From Mesorhabditis belari (taxonomy: Eukaryota; Nematoda; Chromadorea; Rhabditida; Rhabditidae): a stretch of 64,000 bases of DNA. The translations under genes and the position numbers were made by a program. The notes beneath the pieces were generated by a model. It made no database searches. It had not been told where the DNA came from and saw only the letters and a program-made list of their open reading frames with translations. Where the stretch lies: contig CAUEEP010000939.1 in the NCBI GenBank assembly GCA_958450365.1, positions 1,612,001-1,676,000 on the forward strand, written 5' to 3'. Below, piece after piece: positions 21,114 through 34,462 of this stretch. Each line of letters opens with the position of its first letter. The first letter of the stretch is position 1.

Positions 21114-24100
21114 ATGGTGGATTTGTTTGCGCCAGCGATATTGGAGAGCGATAACGAGGATTGGCTCGAAGAAGATGAAGAAAGCAGTGAAGATGAGCAA
21201 AAGGTTGGTTTATAATTTGAAGTTACATCGAGAGGCTTGTTAAAAAAGTTAGTACTTTGGGGGAGGGCACTTTTTTCACCAAAAATCATTTTTCCCGGGG
21301 TAATTGATGACACTGATCACGAAAAAGTTATTAAGGCAAGTTAGTAATGGAATAATGTCCATTTTTAAAACTCAGTACTATAGTAGTTGGGGGGCCGGAC
21401 AAAAAATTTTTTCTCCAAATGAGCTGATTTTGCACCCAGGAGTTTTTGACTATAATATTATAGGCGCCTATATTTACCTAGGCTTTGGCTCCGCACCTTA
21501 GAGGCAAGTCACGTGCGGTGCGGAGCCCAAGTCTAGGAGCCCCCCAACTACTATAGCACCTTGAGTTTTAAAAACCGGACATTTTTTATTACTAACTTGC
21601 CTTAATAACTTTTTCGTGATCAGCGTCATCAATTACCCCAGGAAAAATGGTTTCGTTGAAAAAGTACCCTCTCCCCAAAGCCCATAGTACCTACAAGTTT
21701 GCAAGAATGACACTTTGTAAATACTTTCAGGCATTGTCGGTACGACAAAAGAAAAAAATAGCCGGAGCAGCTCCAGAATTCGCTTCGTCTTTTCATTTTG
21801 ATCCATTCGAAGATGCGATGGACGTAGATCGCGAGACTCATGATTTGAAGAAGTGAATGATAACGATATTGTCAGCTCTTGTCAGAACAAACCATACATT
21901 TTTAGGTACCTGAAGAAGACCACAGTTTCAACTCTGGAAGAGAAGATTGCTGCCGAGCGCTTACGAAAGAACACATCGAAAGAGATTGATGTAAAATTTT
22001 CTGCGAGATTTTTAGTCTCTATTTTAGTTGGAAGCAAAGCCTGAAAATGATGACGCTGAAGTTGAACAATTGGGAAAAGCAACTCGAGGTTTAGTTGTTA
22101 AAAAATAAAAAAACCTTGTTTTTTAGATGCTCTGAAAGAAAAGGAACGAAAACTGAAGGGAAAGAAAAAAGTCGATGATTTTTTCGAGGAACACTTAATG
22201 GAAAACGTTACCGATGGATTGACTTTTGTACAAATGAATCTCAGTCGGCCAATACTCAAAGTATCATTTTCATATTAACTTTAATTTATGGAAAAAATAG
22301 GCCATCGGAGCCGCTGGATTTACTGACCCAACACCGATTCAAGAGGCATGCATTCCTGTGGCGCTGGCTGGAAAGGATATTTGTAAGTATATTTTTAGTC
22401 AGATTCAGCATCCTGTTTTTTTAGGTGCTTGCGCAGCTACCGGTACCGGTAAGACGGCGGCGTTTGCACTGCCAATCTTGGAAAGATTGTTATATCGTCC
22501 TGGTCAACGATCGATTACACGGTAAAATTTGGCAGTCAGTTCGATTCACAGATCTTTTATTTTTAGCGTTCTTGTTTTGGTGCCGACTCGTGAGCTGGCG
22601 ATTCAAGTGTTTCAAGTTTTCCGGAAGTTATCGGCGACTATTCCCAATGCTCCCGATGTTTGCCTCTGTGCAGGTTTGTGATGTGTTTGTGAAGATAACT
22701 GTACTGGCAAAGTACAATTTTGAAACAAAATTTGCGAACCCAACTCTCAATATCTCAATATTTTGCAAACAAATCAAGTGCTTGATTTTAACGATGACTT
22801 ATTATTATTTCTTAAAAAGCTCCTGAAAGCTTGTATGGCAAGTTTTGAAATGTTGAAAGGATGGCTTCTTTTATCATTGCCGAGGGCTGATTTTATGTCA
22901 CACCAAGCTCCTTTCCGAATCCGGTTTTTAAGAGAGCAGCGCTTGGCTTGCCATTAGCTATGTTTTAAGAAAGAAATTTTAACTTTAGGACACGTAGAGA
23001 TAAAGACATAATTCTCTGTGAATGACTTGGAGATCAAAGTAACTGTAAAGTTTTAAGGTTTAGAATTTTATTTGGCCTTGAAAATGTCAAAAACTCACTA
23101 CTGAGCAATGAGGATATAGATATCACAACACAAGTTCACAATTTTGTGAGAAGTTGGTGAAAATTGGAGCATTAACCCGTCGCCTTGCATATGAAAGAAA
23201 GTGGAATTGTTTGAGAAGGGATAAATTAAGAGTGGGAGCACCTGAAATTCGGGTTGAGTTAGGAAAATTAGTAAGCAAGCGATGGTAATAGGGTTTGCAC
23301 GCGGTTGTTTGCGTTCCGAACAACGAAAGTGACATAGCCAAGGGTGGAAATGGTCATCAAAGCGGCTGTATAGAATGCATAGGTGTAATGATAATGTTGG
23401 ACAAGATTGGAAGCATAGATTGGCAAGATGAAGTGGGTCATCCATTGGCACATCGATGCCAATCCAGTGGCTTTGCCCAAATCAGTCATCTCGACAGCAC
23501 TGTAAAGATTGTGATAGGGCTTTTAATTTAGAATTTGAGTTAAATTAGCGTTGTAATTTCTTACGGTGCTACTACACATAGACTCTTGTAAATAACACCA
23601 CTTTTTAGAAATTTTGCCCCAAGCTCCTTGTTTTTTTGCTATAATTAATTACCTAGGTGATCCAAGAAGAGCTCAAGTTTAAAACTTCTGCTTTGGAGTA
23701 CTTTTTGTTGAAAAAACCTGCGTTTCTAACCCCTAGCCATTTTTGAAACTTTTTCCTTTCTCCATGAGCGATCAATGAAAAAGGGATTTCTTGGATAAAC
23801 GGGTTTTTGAGCCATTGCGTGCTGATGGTTCAATCCAATGAAGGACTTGCTAGGGGCTAGATTTTTTGCATTCTAGAGGACTTCAATACTGTAACCGGGG
23901 ATAATCAAAAATAAACTACAAAAGATTTGATAAATGATCAATTTGGCTACCTGGTGATCTGAGTTGAAGTTTCAGCATAGGCGATAGCATAGCAACCAGT
24001 TTGAACAGCGGTGATCACCAAAAGTTGCTCAAAGGTCGTTGTGAAGGTGGCTGATCCATAAGAAAAGAACAGACCACACAGAGCAATCTATAAAATTTAG

Positions 24101-27100
24101 GCTATTCTTGGATCCTGGACTTGCTTACCTGCAAAAGAGTTTTGGGGTTGACATTTCTTTGAAGGATTGGCAAAATGATGAACTGGACAGAAAGAAGAGA
24201 GGCAGCCATCACAAGCAAAACGTAGGCCGAGTCATTGGTATCCTTCATATAGGCACGAAGCAAAAAGTTCCTTGCAATCATCTCGTAGCAGACATAGGCG
24301 GCCACAACCATTGCTCTCACAACTAGACCCTCACGAAGATGAGTGTTTTGTCTAAAGTTGTTTTTATTCTTGAATTTGGTTTCAGCTTTACTTTAGCATG
24401 TAGAAGTAGTCTTGTGGACGCAACTTGGCTGATGCCAACTTGGGAATTGAGTGGGTTTGTGGGAGGAGAAAATAGAGAACAGGCATCAAAGCGCTCGTCA
24501 TCGCAACTCCGCAAATCAATTGCGAGAAACGAAGCGAGGTCCATGCGGCTAATTTTGAGCCCACGATTGGACCGAAGAACATGGCAACTGCCTGTAAATT
24601 GTGTGCTTATGCAAAATTTAGGTGATCACTTTAGAGTGATTAAGTTTTACCAACTTGAGGCATAGTCAACTTCATGAGGGCGCCTGTTCGCTCCCTTTCG
24701 GTGGTCACTGTTGCCAAGTACATTTCCGCTGTAGAATCAAGTTGATATCCGAATCGGAAGATCTAGTAAGAACTTGGTGTCGTTAACAAAAGATTCTTTA
24801 CCTGAAGGAAGAAGAAAGCGTACCAAGATTTTGCAAACGAGATTCCACAGTAATAGATACCGGTGAGTATACAGGATAGCATAAACATAGTCTGTGCACC
24901 AGTCGTGTCAGCAATTTGCCCAAAGGCCAGGGCACCGGCCGCGTTGCAAAGCGATCCGAATGCTTGAATGTACCCCAAATCAACGATGGTCATCACCTCA
25001 TCGGTGTCCCATTGCAGGAATGAGAGTAGAGTGGTCGTCCATTGGGTACCCACGTGCCAGATACCGAATATTAGACATAAGACAAGCATCACTTTTTGCT
25101 TCCTTTCGAGAGACATTTTGCAAGGTGAATACCCGAGTAACGGTTACTTAACTAATAGACGGTCTTATTTTTGAATAATTGGAGCTCTTTTGTGAAGGAC
25201 TGCGCAATATCCTTGCCGTACAAACTGCCTCTAGGGGATGTTGAGTGGGAGAAAGGGTTAGTGGGGGAGGAAATCTGTCAGTCTCTACCTTTTTTCTCTC
25301 ACCACTTTATGTCTCTCTGTATCTCGAGGGGGAACTCGCGCTATGCATCCATGCAGGTCTCATCTCTTTTCACCCACTCTCCTGTTTTTCTTTTGCCTTT
25401 TATTTTCGTTGACCATTGCCTGAAAGAGGGATGTCTTCAGCGAGACGATCCATCCCGCCTCTCTCCTCCTCTGCGCGGCGGTGAAGAGAATAGGTGCTCG
25501 TGTTCATAACCGGTTTTTAGGCCATGGAAAACGTGAATCTGTCCGCCTCTTTCTTCCCTCAAGTTCTATTTTTTCGCGGATGCCAAAAAAGATTTTTATA
25601 CAGAAAAACAATTGTATATTTTCAAACGAAACAATTTGCAACAAAAAGAGTTAATCGAGCTTGGGGACACTGTGAAAGGAGACGCCGGTCATTGGAAGGA
25701 ATGCGGATTGACTTTTCATGAATTTGCCAAACTTGTAAACGACTGGGATAGCCAAGATGGAAATGAGAGCCCCGCAATGACAAAGTAATGCGTAATCATG
25801 TTCTTCGATGAAAACTCCCGCGATCAATGGCGTCATTCCAGCACCGAGTAAATGAACACTTCGTAACAAGGCAGCCACCTAGTTTTTATGTTTCAGTTAT
25901 TTGGCGTTTGAGCAAACCTTTCCGGCATTTTTCTTGCTAACCGTCGAAAGAATTTGTGAGGAAAGCTCTCCAATAGCCACAGCGACAAAAGCGACTTGAA
26001 TACAAAGTCCACCAAGCATTCTGTAGTAGTCATTTCCACTGGTGAAACTCAAATGAATGTAGGAAGCTGTCAGAACAGTGAATGATCCCAAGAGAATCTG
26101 AAACTTTGTTTAGTTGCAAGATTTCATGATTTTGTTGTTTTACCTCTTGTGGCTTGAAACGTAGCTGTAAACGGGGGTAGATCCAAAGATTCATTATCAA
26201 AGTTGTACCACCAAGCACGAGGAACCAAAATAAGGACTTGTTTCTAGCACTAAAATCTTCAATCTTACCACATAAATGATGCTTGTTGGGTCGCGAACAA
26301 CTGCACCAGTGAGTTGTGCTCGAATCACTTGATCATACGCTTGATATGGTCCGACCACGGCCTGAAAGCAGCTTTTGGAAGTTTGAGCCTCTAAACTTAC
26401 AAAAAGAAGCCCCAAACAAAGTGATATTCTCTCATTTTTCATAATTTCGTAGTAGTCGGTTAAAGAGGGCAGTGTAAGTTTGAACTTTTTGTCTAAAATT
26501 TAGTGTTTAATTTGAATGGTATTGTTTTCTGACCATCCTCTCTTTCGGGGAAAGTCATGAAGATCAATGGGAGTACGGTCAAAAGATGAAGCGCCACACA
26601 AATGTATTGAGACACATGAATAAAGGCGGTGATGATGAATAGGGTCTAAAAAGATTTGCTTTTGTTTTTATTGTAATTTGCTACTTGAAGAGCTAGATAT
26701 GGTCCGAGAGCATAGGCGATACTTTGTGGAATTGTTAGCCGTGAGATGAGAAGAGATCTTTTCTTGTCATCACCATCTTCGCCTTCCATCTTTAAAAATT
26801 TAAATTTTCTTGTTATTAATGTTTTGTCACCTGGCATACGAGAGCATCGATAACTACGGGAAGATTGTTGAAGAACAAAAGCGATTGCAATGCAATAAAA
26901 ACGTAGATTCCACTGACTTTCGTAATAAGGACTTGATACAAAGCCGTTATCAAAGTAATGATGATTGCGGTTTTTCGAATTCCAAGCAGTTCGATCTATT
27001 TTGAAAGTAACTTTCTCTGCAATCAGTATAATGCTCACCATATGACCCACAATGAAGCTGCCGATTCCGGTAGAAATGGCCCCGATGGCTGTAACCATCA

Positions 27101-30100
27101 CCACAATTTGGAAATTGCCTGGTGGAAGGAGTTGCCACTGAAATTAGCGAGAATCGGTAAGTGGATTAGGTTTAGAATTTAGAAAGTTGCTTTGTTGATA
27201 ACAGGTGCCGAATTAGGTAAAATCTCGGTTATAAGCTTGATTTACTTGAAAGAATGGTAACAAAACACGAGTCCAGTGATCACAAGTGTAATAGAATCCG
27301 GAGCCAACGAGCAGAGCCATTTCGGCCCTTGACCGTTCTTTTCGATTCATTCTATCTGTAAGAGATTTAAAAATTACAATTAATATTAAAGAATGATATA
27401 AGATTTGAATAATATGGTTGAAAATTATAAATAACAAAAGCCAATTGGGCAACATTTGGTTCTTATCAATTGGAGACTCTGTAGAGCAATAAGCCCGAAT
27501 GTGCCTAGCTATCTCGATTGACGAGGATTTCCATTTTGAACACTATCCTTTTTGACGTTTTCCGCGCCGTGCAGATGAGCAAACTTGGGATTTTTGGACT
27601 TCACAATGGGAATTCACAATACGGCATCGAATTTTTTTCCTCTATTTTGTCCCATTTCTGGACAGAGAAACAATTGATGTTAAAATTAAGAGAAAGAATA
27701 AAAATACAAAATGTTGAGGCTATTTGGCGATTTGTGATGGTAAAGTCTGCGCTTTTCCGATGGATTCAAATATTCGGGCAAATAAGCTTTTTTGGAGACA
27801 CGTCGCCCTATTGGTTGTCGCGTTTTTTATTGTGCTTTGCCATTTGTAATAAATTTCGATTCAGAGTGGCTGGACTCTTTGTGGCACTTTCAAATCTATA
27901 TGAACTAAAAATGGAGTGACTGTGACTTTGAACCGATTTTCTAGCTGAATCAAAACTTACTGCTAGGCTTTAAATATGCTTCATATGAACTTTACCATTA
28001 CCCATTACTTAACTTTTTGATTTAGGTGGTCTTGATCTGAAGGCTCAAGAGGCAGCTCTTCGTCTGGGACCGGATATCGTGGTGGCGACTCCTGGACGTC
28101 TTCTCGATCATTTACACAATGCTCCATCGTTTACACTATCGACTATTGAGGTTTTTTTACAGTTATAGAAATAGTCTAATGTGTCATACTTCAAAATAAC
28201 CAGACGGCATTTATTTTGCTCCAAACGTAATTTCTTTAGGTTCTGGTATTGGATGAAGCCGATCGAATGCTCGAGCAAGCTTTTGAGGAGCAAATGAAAG
28301 AAATCATCCGTCTTTGTGCAACTAAAAGACAAACTTTGCTCTTCTCTGCCACAATGACCGATCAGGTGAAATAGTTTTTGAATAATACATTTCACTTTCA
28401 TATTCAGATTGAACATCTTGCTAGTATGTCGTTAAAGAAACCCGTGAAGATTTTCATCAACGAGAATACGGAGACTGCTAACAAATTGCGGTTAGTCGGT
28501 TACTTTGTATTAAAGTTTGTTTCTTCAGTCAAGAGTTCATTCGAATCCGTGGCGCACGTGAAGGAGATCGAGAAGCGATAGTTTCGGCAATGGTTACAAG
28601 AACTTTCCAAGTGGGTTTTTGTCTTTTTTACTATTTTTTTTTTGTTTTAGGAGCAAACGATTGTGTTTGTGAAGACAAAGAAGGACTGTCAAAGAATGCA
28701 AATTTTGCTGGGATTACTCGGTGTCAAGGTATGTACCTTAAAATGGTTATTGGACCCTTTATAGAACAAATCCTAAATTTGAGTTTTAGGTTGGGCAAAT
28801 GCACAGCAGTCTGACGCAAGCGCAACGTGTTGAGGCACTTGCGAAGTTCAAACGGCGTGAGGTTGGGCTTTTAAGTAAAAAGAATGCATATTTTTATTTT
28901 TCTAAATTTTCAGCTTGATGTTCTCGTGTCAACAGATCTAGCTGCTCGTGGTTTGGATATTGAAGGAATTCAAACGGTTTGTTTATAAAAATTAGCGTAA
29001 GAAAGGGTGAAAATGCTAGTCAGTAGTCAACAACTATTTGCATAGGTTAATTAATTTGCATAGGAACTTATGGAATTCTTTCAGGTTGTCAATATGCATA
29101 TGCCGTCAAATGTCAAGCAATACATCCATCGTGTTGGTCGAACTGCTCGAGCTGGAAAGGTTTGCAACTTTATGTGGTTGAAATTGTGTTCTTTTAGTCT
29201 GGTCGCTCAATTTCTCTTATTGGTGAAGATGATCGCAAACTTTTCAAAGAAATCTTGGTGAACAATCAAGATAAAGTACTGAAGCAGCGAGTGGTTTCAC
29301 CTGGTTTGTTTTCAAAGAAAAGTCTTTACAAATCAAACGTTTAGAAGTCGTCGAAGCTTACAATAACCGTATTAGTGACTTGGAGGAATCGATTCAGAAA
29401 ATTGAAGAAGATGAAAAGGTAAATACTATTTTGATACAAAAATGCTTATTGTTTTATAGGCTGAACGATCCATGCGTATAGCTGAGGAAGAGATGAAGCG
29501 GACGGAGGAACGTCTCGAGAAAGGAAAAACGGAGAGAGATGGCAGAAAATGGATCAAAGAACCTACTGATGCGGGTGAGTTTTTGAACAGCAGGACCTAT
29601 TACTTTTGTTAAACTGTTCAATTGATTTATTTAGAGAAGCTAAGAAAACGCGAAGAAAACCGGAAACTGAAGTTATTGGAGCTTAAGAAGAAGAAGACCG
29701 AAAAAACGGTAGGCTTTAATTTTGTACATTTGAGACAGAATTTTTTAGACTGAAGAAAAGGATTTGGAGCGAGTGCAAGCATTCCAAGCACGTTCAGCAA
29801 AACGAGCTCGCCGCGGAAAGAGAATGCGTGCCGTTGAGGAAGATGAGCATAAGGTTTGTTTGAATGTGGCGCCTTTGTTTAATGGTTGTTTTTAGAAAGG
29901 TGGACGATCAGCTCAAAGGGGAAATAAAAGGGTAAATGTTGCGGCCATTTTTTCCAAGGTTTTTGTTAATTTCAGGGAAAAAAGTCGAACTTTACTTTGG
30001 CTTTGGCGGGAATTTCCAAACAGGGAGTGAAAGCTGCAAGAGCTGGGTAAGTTTTGAAGAAATAACATGATATAGCCCGATAAATTCTTTCAGAACACTG

Positions 30101-30229
30101 TCATGATCAATCCATTTAAAAGTTCTCAATAGCTTTAACAATTATATTATTAATTTTAGCCCCGATGACGCAGGCTTCCGGTCGGCCAAACGAACTCATA
30201 TGAGAGGTGGAAAGCAAAGAAGAAGTTAA
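21114..30229 (+). CDS. ddx-27: DEAD-box ATP-dependent RNA helicase DDX27/Drs1
   Basis: Nucleolar RNA helicase for large-subunit (60S) ribosome biogenesis. Twenty-four exons: 21114-21203, 21731-21852, 21906-21990, 22028-22088, 22127-22260, 22301-22382, 22425-22521, 22567-22673, 28026-28150, 28240-28365, 28408-28490, 28529-28610, 28651-28728, 28790-28861, 28914-28976, 29085-29159, 29198-29303, 29345-29418, 29460-29574, 29635-29708, 29749-29853, 29896-29931, 29976-30046, 30160-30229. They sum to 2133 nt, 710 residues, in frame. Motifs in order: Q motif GFTDPTPIQ, Walker A AATGTGKT (about 195-202), [20 protein letters not shown] (306-309), [22 protein letters not shown] (484-491). The acidic N-terminus and lysine-rich coiled C-terminus with RGGKQRR are typical of Drs1/DDX27. 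Intron 1 holds an inverted-repeat element, and the 5352-nt intron 22674-28025 holds two antisense transporter genes. Confidence 0.96.
21249..21692. mobile_element. Inverted-repeat element in ddx-27 intron 1
   Basis: Arms of about 150 bp. Both contain AACTTGCCTTAATAACTTTT or its complement and CTATAGTAGTTGGGGG-type ends, with a GC-rich spacer around 21480-21530. It shares GCTGATCACGAAA-like sequence with the element at 43064-43541. Confidence 0.85.
22674..23267. other. ddx-27 intron segment without genes
   Basis: AT-rich intron sequence between the helicase donor at 22674 and the 3' end of the nested transporter gene. No exon, element end or array was recognised. Confidence 0.5.
23268..25116 (-). 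CDS. MFS transporter, SLC22A18-like (copy A), nested in ddx-27 intron
   Basis: Major-facilitator membrane transporter; the human relative SLC22A18 (ORCTL2) is a proposed organic-cation/proton antiporter, so the substrate here is unknown. Six exons: 24802-25116, 24655-24762, 24392-24591, 24129-24351, 23951-24087, 23268-23499, summing to 1215 nt (404 residues) in frame, the usual size for 12 transmembrane helices. Hydrophobic helices recur throughout ([30 protein letters not shown]). The loop 2-3 signature [15 protein letters not shown] matches the GxxxFGxxAD(x2)GA pattern of the family. The C-terminal [14 protein letters not shown] matches the S.T.D.G...GL.AS pattern. It lies wholly inside the helicase intron, antisense, 534 nt downstream of its paralogue. 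Confidence 0.85.
25117..25650. other. Spacer between the two nested transporter genes
   Basis: About 530 bp, pyrimidine-rich on the plus strand around 25240-25480 (runs of TCTCT, CTCCT). It probably holds the promoter or trans-splice region of copy A. No exon was seen. Confidence 0.5.
25651..27350 (-). CDS. MFS transporter, SLC22A18-like (copy B), nested in ddx-27 intron
   Basis: Paralogue of the transporter at 23268-25116, probably also a plasma or vesicle membrane carrier of unknown substrate. Ten exons: 27246-27350, 27039-27137, 26831-26995, 26685-26789, 26534-26645, 26401-26492, 26269-26361, 26144-26236, 25918-26097, 25651-25878, about 423 residues. Helices are clear ([31 protein letters not shown]), and the C-terminal [20 protein letters not shown] aligns with the family's helix 10-11 region. 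The junction 26237-26268 is odd: the implied intron is only 32 nt, below the usual nematode minimum, so that exon edge may be wrong. The start follows a TCTCTTACAG acceptor. It diverges strongly from copy A, so the duplication is old. Confidence 0.8.
27351..28025. other. ddx-27 intron end, upstream of transporter copy B
   Basis: AT-rich sequence preceding helicase exon 9, also the 5' flank of the antisense transporter. No further exon or element was recognised. Confidence 0.45.
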
Positions 30230-30564
30230 CGGTCAAAAGAAAAGAAAATTCAATTTTGTTACGTTTCGTTTGTTCCATTGTTACGATGTTGTTATTTTAT
30301 TTGTTATTGTTGTTAAAACGTTTATAAATGGTTGTATCGAGAAATGATACTTATGGTAACAGAAAAGCTAAAACGAATACACGATTTATAAGTTCGAATA
30401 AAACAGAACTGTAAATATACAAATGTTTCTAAAGATATTCAGTTTTTCATAAAAGTTAGAGATTTGTCGATTTTAAAAGACAACTGGTTACGACTGTCGG
30501 CAAAAAGATACGGTAGGCGAACGGTGGATTTCATCTGACTTATTTTCGATGTGATGATAAGGAT

Positions 30565-30954
30565 TGCTTATCGATATTATCGATACAAACGGCAAGCTCA
30601 TGTTTGACCGTTCAGATCTCAGTTTCTAGAATAGCTATCAAAGTGAAAATTGTTTCATTGGAAAGTCAAGAATGTCAGCTTTTGATTGTTATTTTATACA
30701 TAGCGACTTTTGGTGAGTAACCATCTCATAAACCTTATCGATATCGAAAGTATCAATTATCGAGAAGTATTGATAAACTTTTTAAAGCACTCATTCTCAT
30801 TCCATGAGAATTTGCTATGTGTGAGATAGCAATCAGAAGCTGACACTCTTAGCTTTCCAATGAAACGATTTGCGGATTGATAGCTGTTCTAGAAACTGAG
30901 GTCTGAATGGTCAAACAGGAGCATGCTGTTTGTATTGATAATATCGATAAGCAA
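30565..30954. mobile_element. Inverted-repeat element upstream of the P450 gene
   Basis: Ends TGCTTATCGATATTATCGAT and its near-complement at about 30935-30954. The arms, about 105 bp, also share TCTCAGTTTCTAGAATAGCT. The spacer contains further ATCGAT-rich palindromes. It ends about 100 bp before the P450 start. Confidence 0.82.
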
Positions 30955-31058
30955 CTCTAGTGGTGAATGCATATTTTGATCAGAGATTTATTCTTTCATA
31001 CCTCTATTTTATCTCTCTGTGCTTGTTCATTGTCAGTTTAAAAGGTTTGTTTTTAGAA

Positions 31059-33391
31059 ATGGGTATCTTGGGCGTGGCGGCGGCGGTGTTGATTGTGTCG
31101 ACGATTTTGTACTTTTTCCTGAAACACCTCAAAATTCGAGATCAATTGAAAGGTGAGGCTTGCTTTAGAGATTGACGATGCTCATTGTTCTGAGCTTTGA
31201 ATCGAATCTTGTATCTTTTGTTTGTATTACATGGTTAATAGCTACTAAATGTTATTCTGATTGTTTGTTTTTAGGACTTCCCGGTCCTCGCTCATTTCCG
31301 ATCATCGGCCAAGCGTTGGTCATCAAACCCGATGCCGAAGGATTTATGGATCAAGTGTGATCAAAATTATTTCATTGTTCAATTCTCATGTTTAGGTCAT
31401 GGGAATGAGTCATTTGTATCCGGACAATCCACGAATGGTTCTCTTCTGGATCGGCCCAAATCCGGCGTTGATGATCTACAGCGCCCAACTGGCTGAACCG
31501 ATTCTTTCTTCATCAAAACATCTCAACAAGGGATTCGCCTACAATTTGCTGCACCCATGGCTTGGATTGTCGTTGCTTACTAGGTAATGAGATGCCAATT
31601 ACGGAATTAGAATTCCTCGTGATCTAGGCGAATCAGAGAAATTTTTCAATCCCGTTAGAGGTTTCCTTCAACTTATTTTTAATAGAATGCTTTTAAATCA
31701 GAGTTAATGATCATCGCCATGATCAAACTTATATATTCCTGAAATGCAAATGAATAATTCCTAAAATACTTGGTACTTGACTTGTCCTGTTTTTTTCAAG
31801 CGTGTATAAAGACTATTTTAAGGGAGAACTAATGCTTCTTTAGTGATGCTGAACGATGGCGACCAAAAAGAAAGCTCCTGACACCGACATTTCACTACGA
31901 TATCTTAAAGGATTTCGTGCCCGTCTTCAACTATCATGCAATGATTTTGGTGAAAAAACTCGCGGAAGTTAAAGAAAAGTTCGTTGCTATTTTGTTCTTT
32001 TTAATTTTTATTTAGTGAGGTGATCAATTTTGACTCTTACGTCACCCTGTGTGCTTTGGACATTATTTGTGAGACATCGATGGGGAGACGAGTAAACGCG
32101 CAACTTGAGGCCAATAGCTCGTATGTTAAAGTGAGTAAACTTTTGTATTCATGCATTTACGAACGTTTAGGCAGTATACCGGATCAACGACATTGTACAA
32201 AATCGCACAAAGAACCCTCTGATGTGGAACAAATGGATTTTCGATCGGTAAATTGAAGTTTAAATCAAGATTTTTTTTTATTTTAGCTTCGGTGAGGGAA
32301 AAGTTCACGACGAATGTTTGGAAGTCCTCCATGGGTTTACACAAAAGGTAAATGTGGTTTAGTTGGCAAAAAGTTTTCAATTTTTAGGTGATTGCACAAA
32401 GGAAAATCGAGCTCGAGAAAGCCGAATGGCATTTCACGGGAAGGCTTGCCTTTTTAGATCTTCTGCTGGACATGGCCCGGCAAGATCAAATTGGTCATGA
32501 TGATATTCAGCCTGAGGTAGCTTGATTATACAAATTTAAAACGTTCAATTTTAGGTTGACACTTTCATGTTTGAAGGTCATGACACAACTTCGACCGGCT
32601 TGGCTTGGGCTTCACATCTATTGGGCAACAACCCTGAAATTATGAAGAAGGCTCAAGAAGAAGTGGATCGGGTAAAAAGAGAACTTGAATTAGGTACCTA
32701 TTCTCTATTTTAGATCATTACGGACTTTGGCGAGATCGGAGCCGAAGCGCTCTCTGAATTGAAATATCTGGACTGCTGTGTCAAAGAGACGCTACGACTC
32801 TACCCGTCAGTGCCAGCTATTATGCGAGAATTGGGCGATGACCAGGTATGTTTCAAACAATTATTTTATGAATAAATTTTATCTTCTATTATGTTGTTCA
32901 AGTTCAGAATTTAGATGATAGGCGGTTTCAAAATTCCGTCCGGAACTCACATCATCATCAATCCATATTTGATTCATCGGGATCCCGCACAATGGCCAGA
33001 ACCAGAACGCTTTAACCCGGAAAGGTTTACTCTGATTTTTAGTTTTTGCACGTACTAGCTTTTAGGTTTTTCCCTGAGAATATGAAGGGGCGGCACGCTT
33101 TCTCGTTGATACCTTTCTCGGCCGGAAGTCGCAACTGTATTGGACAACGGTTCGCATACATGGAGATGAAGACGGTGCTCGCCTGGATGCTCTACTATTT
33201 TGATATTGGTGAGTAGATTTTGTTGAAGAAATATTGATATTTAAAACTGATAAGTCGAAAACATAACTAAACTTTACCTTCTAGAAAGTGTCGATCGCCG
33301 CTGTGATGTTTCGCACAAAATGGAGCTTATTCTTCGCCCAGCTGAGGGGATTCGCCTTCGCCTTAAACAACGACGTCCTATGCCTGCTTAA
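31059..33391 (+). CDS. Cytochrome P450, CYP4-type
   Basis: Haem monooxygenase of the CYP4 clan (fatty-acid or xenobiotic hydroxylation), anchored in the endoplasmic reticulum by its N-terminal helix ([19 protein letters not shown]). Thirteen exons: 31059-31152, 31275-31354, 31396-31583, 31844-31978, 32016-32130, 32171-32247, 32287-32347, 32388-32516, 32555-32671, 32714-32845, 32915-33024, 33066-33208, 33285-33391, giving 495 residues in frame. The proline hinge is [11 protein letters not shown]. The I-helix FEGHDTTS has the oxygen-activation Thr (about 304-305), ETLR is at 357-360, [11 protein letters not shown] follows, and the haem loop [10 protein letters not shown] has Cys about 437. All twelve acceptors end in TAG. 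The start lies just after a TTTTTAG acceptor. The CYP subfamily cannot be assigned by eye. Confidence 0.94.
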
Positions 33392-34462
33392 TGTTTGAAA
33401 GAATTCTAATGTTGTCTCTTGTTTGTTCGAGTATTTATGGTACCTGTTTTGCTGTGTTCTACGTGTTTTCTTTTGTATCTAAACTTTTTAGTTGTATTTA
33501 CATCATTCCTTGTGAGTAGTTTGTGATTTTGTGAGCTGTAAAATAAACTTTAAGCTTTAGAGGGTCCTCTTAGGAAATTTAGGTCTGCTAAATTTCTTGA
33601 TCTGATACTCGGATGAAATCACCTTTCATGATAACCAATATTCAGGTGGCAATAGGTAGCTGGGTCTGTTAGGTAAAAGAGCCGACGATCAAGGTCTCGT
33701 TGATTTGGATTTTGGGTATTTTTATCGACTCAACAATGAGTGGGTGACTGGTTGATAGCTGATGGAGTCATGGCTGAGAGGGGACACCCCTCTCCTCCCT
33801 TTTTCCCTCGTCGATCCACCCAGCTGGCCGACCCTTTTCCCTTCCTCTTCCACCCGCCGTTTGCCCCTGCACTCCTCTTTCTCTCCCCGCACGGATGGCA
33901 CGTGATGTGTGTCCCCGTCGCTCCTCGTCTCTCCTCGGGTCCCCCTTGCCAATCCCTTTCTCCGCCCTAGTCTGGACTTTCTCTCTCCCATTTTTCCTTT
34001 TTTTAGCTCCTTCCCAATTTCCACTCGTTTTTTCTGGACCCCTTTTTTGCCTTTTGACCTTGATTGGTTGTGCCTTGAAAATTTGCCGATTCGAGTCAGA
34101 TATTGGATGAAATTGGACTCCAAATTCTCTTGCCGATAATTTAAAGATCGAGTTGGATTTGTTTGTGAACATTCAGTTAGGATATCATTTTTACTTAGTT
34201 ACTCTTTAGGCTCACCGTGACCCATTTCCTTTTGGGAACTCAACTGTTGCCGTTTAGTGTTATGATTTCAGAGTTGTCTCCCCTTTTTCCCTTCTTCACC
34301 TATTTGCCATTAGTTCAAGCAACTCGTGAGTAAAGTCAACAATGAACCCCGGTTTTTCTTCGCTCACTCTTTTGATTTCTCGTGACTATCTCTCTCTCGT
34401 CTTTTCCTTCACATCGACTTTCTTGAAACTCGACAATGTTAGCAGCTTAATACCTACAAATC

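Noticed and set aside
33722..34172. ORFs of about 130 codons on both strands in the CT-rich region
   Set aside because: Compositional ORFs in pyrimidine-rich spacer, with no splice partners or family resemblance.
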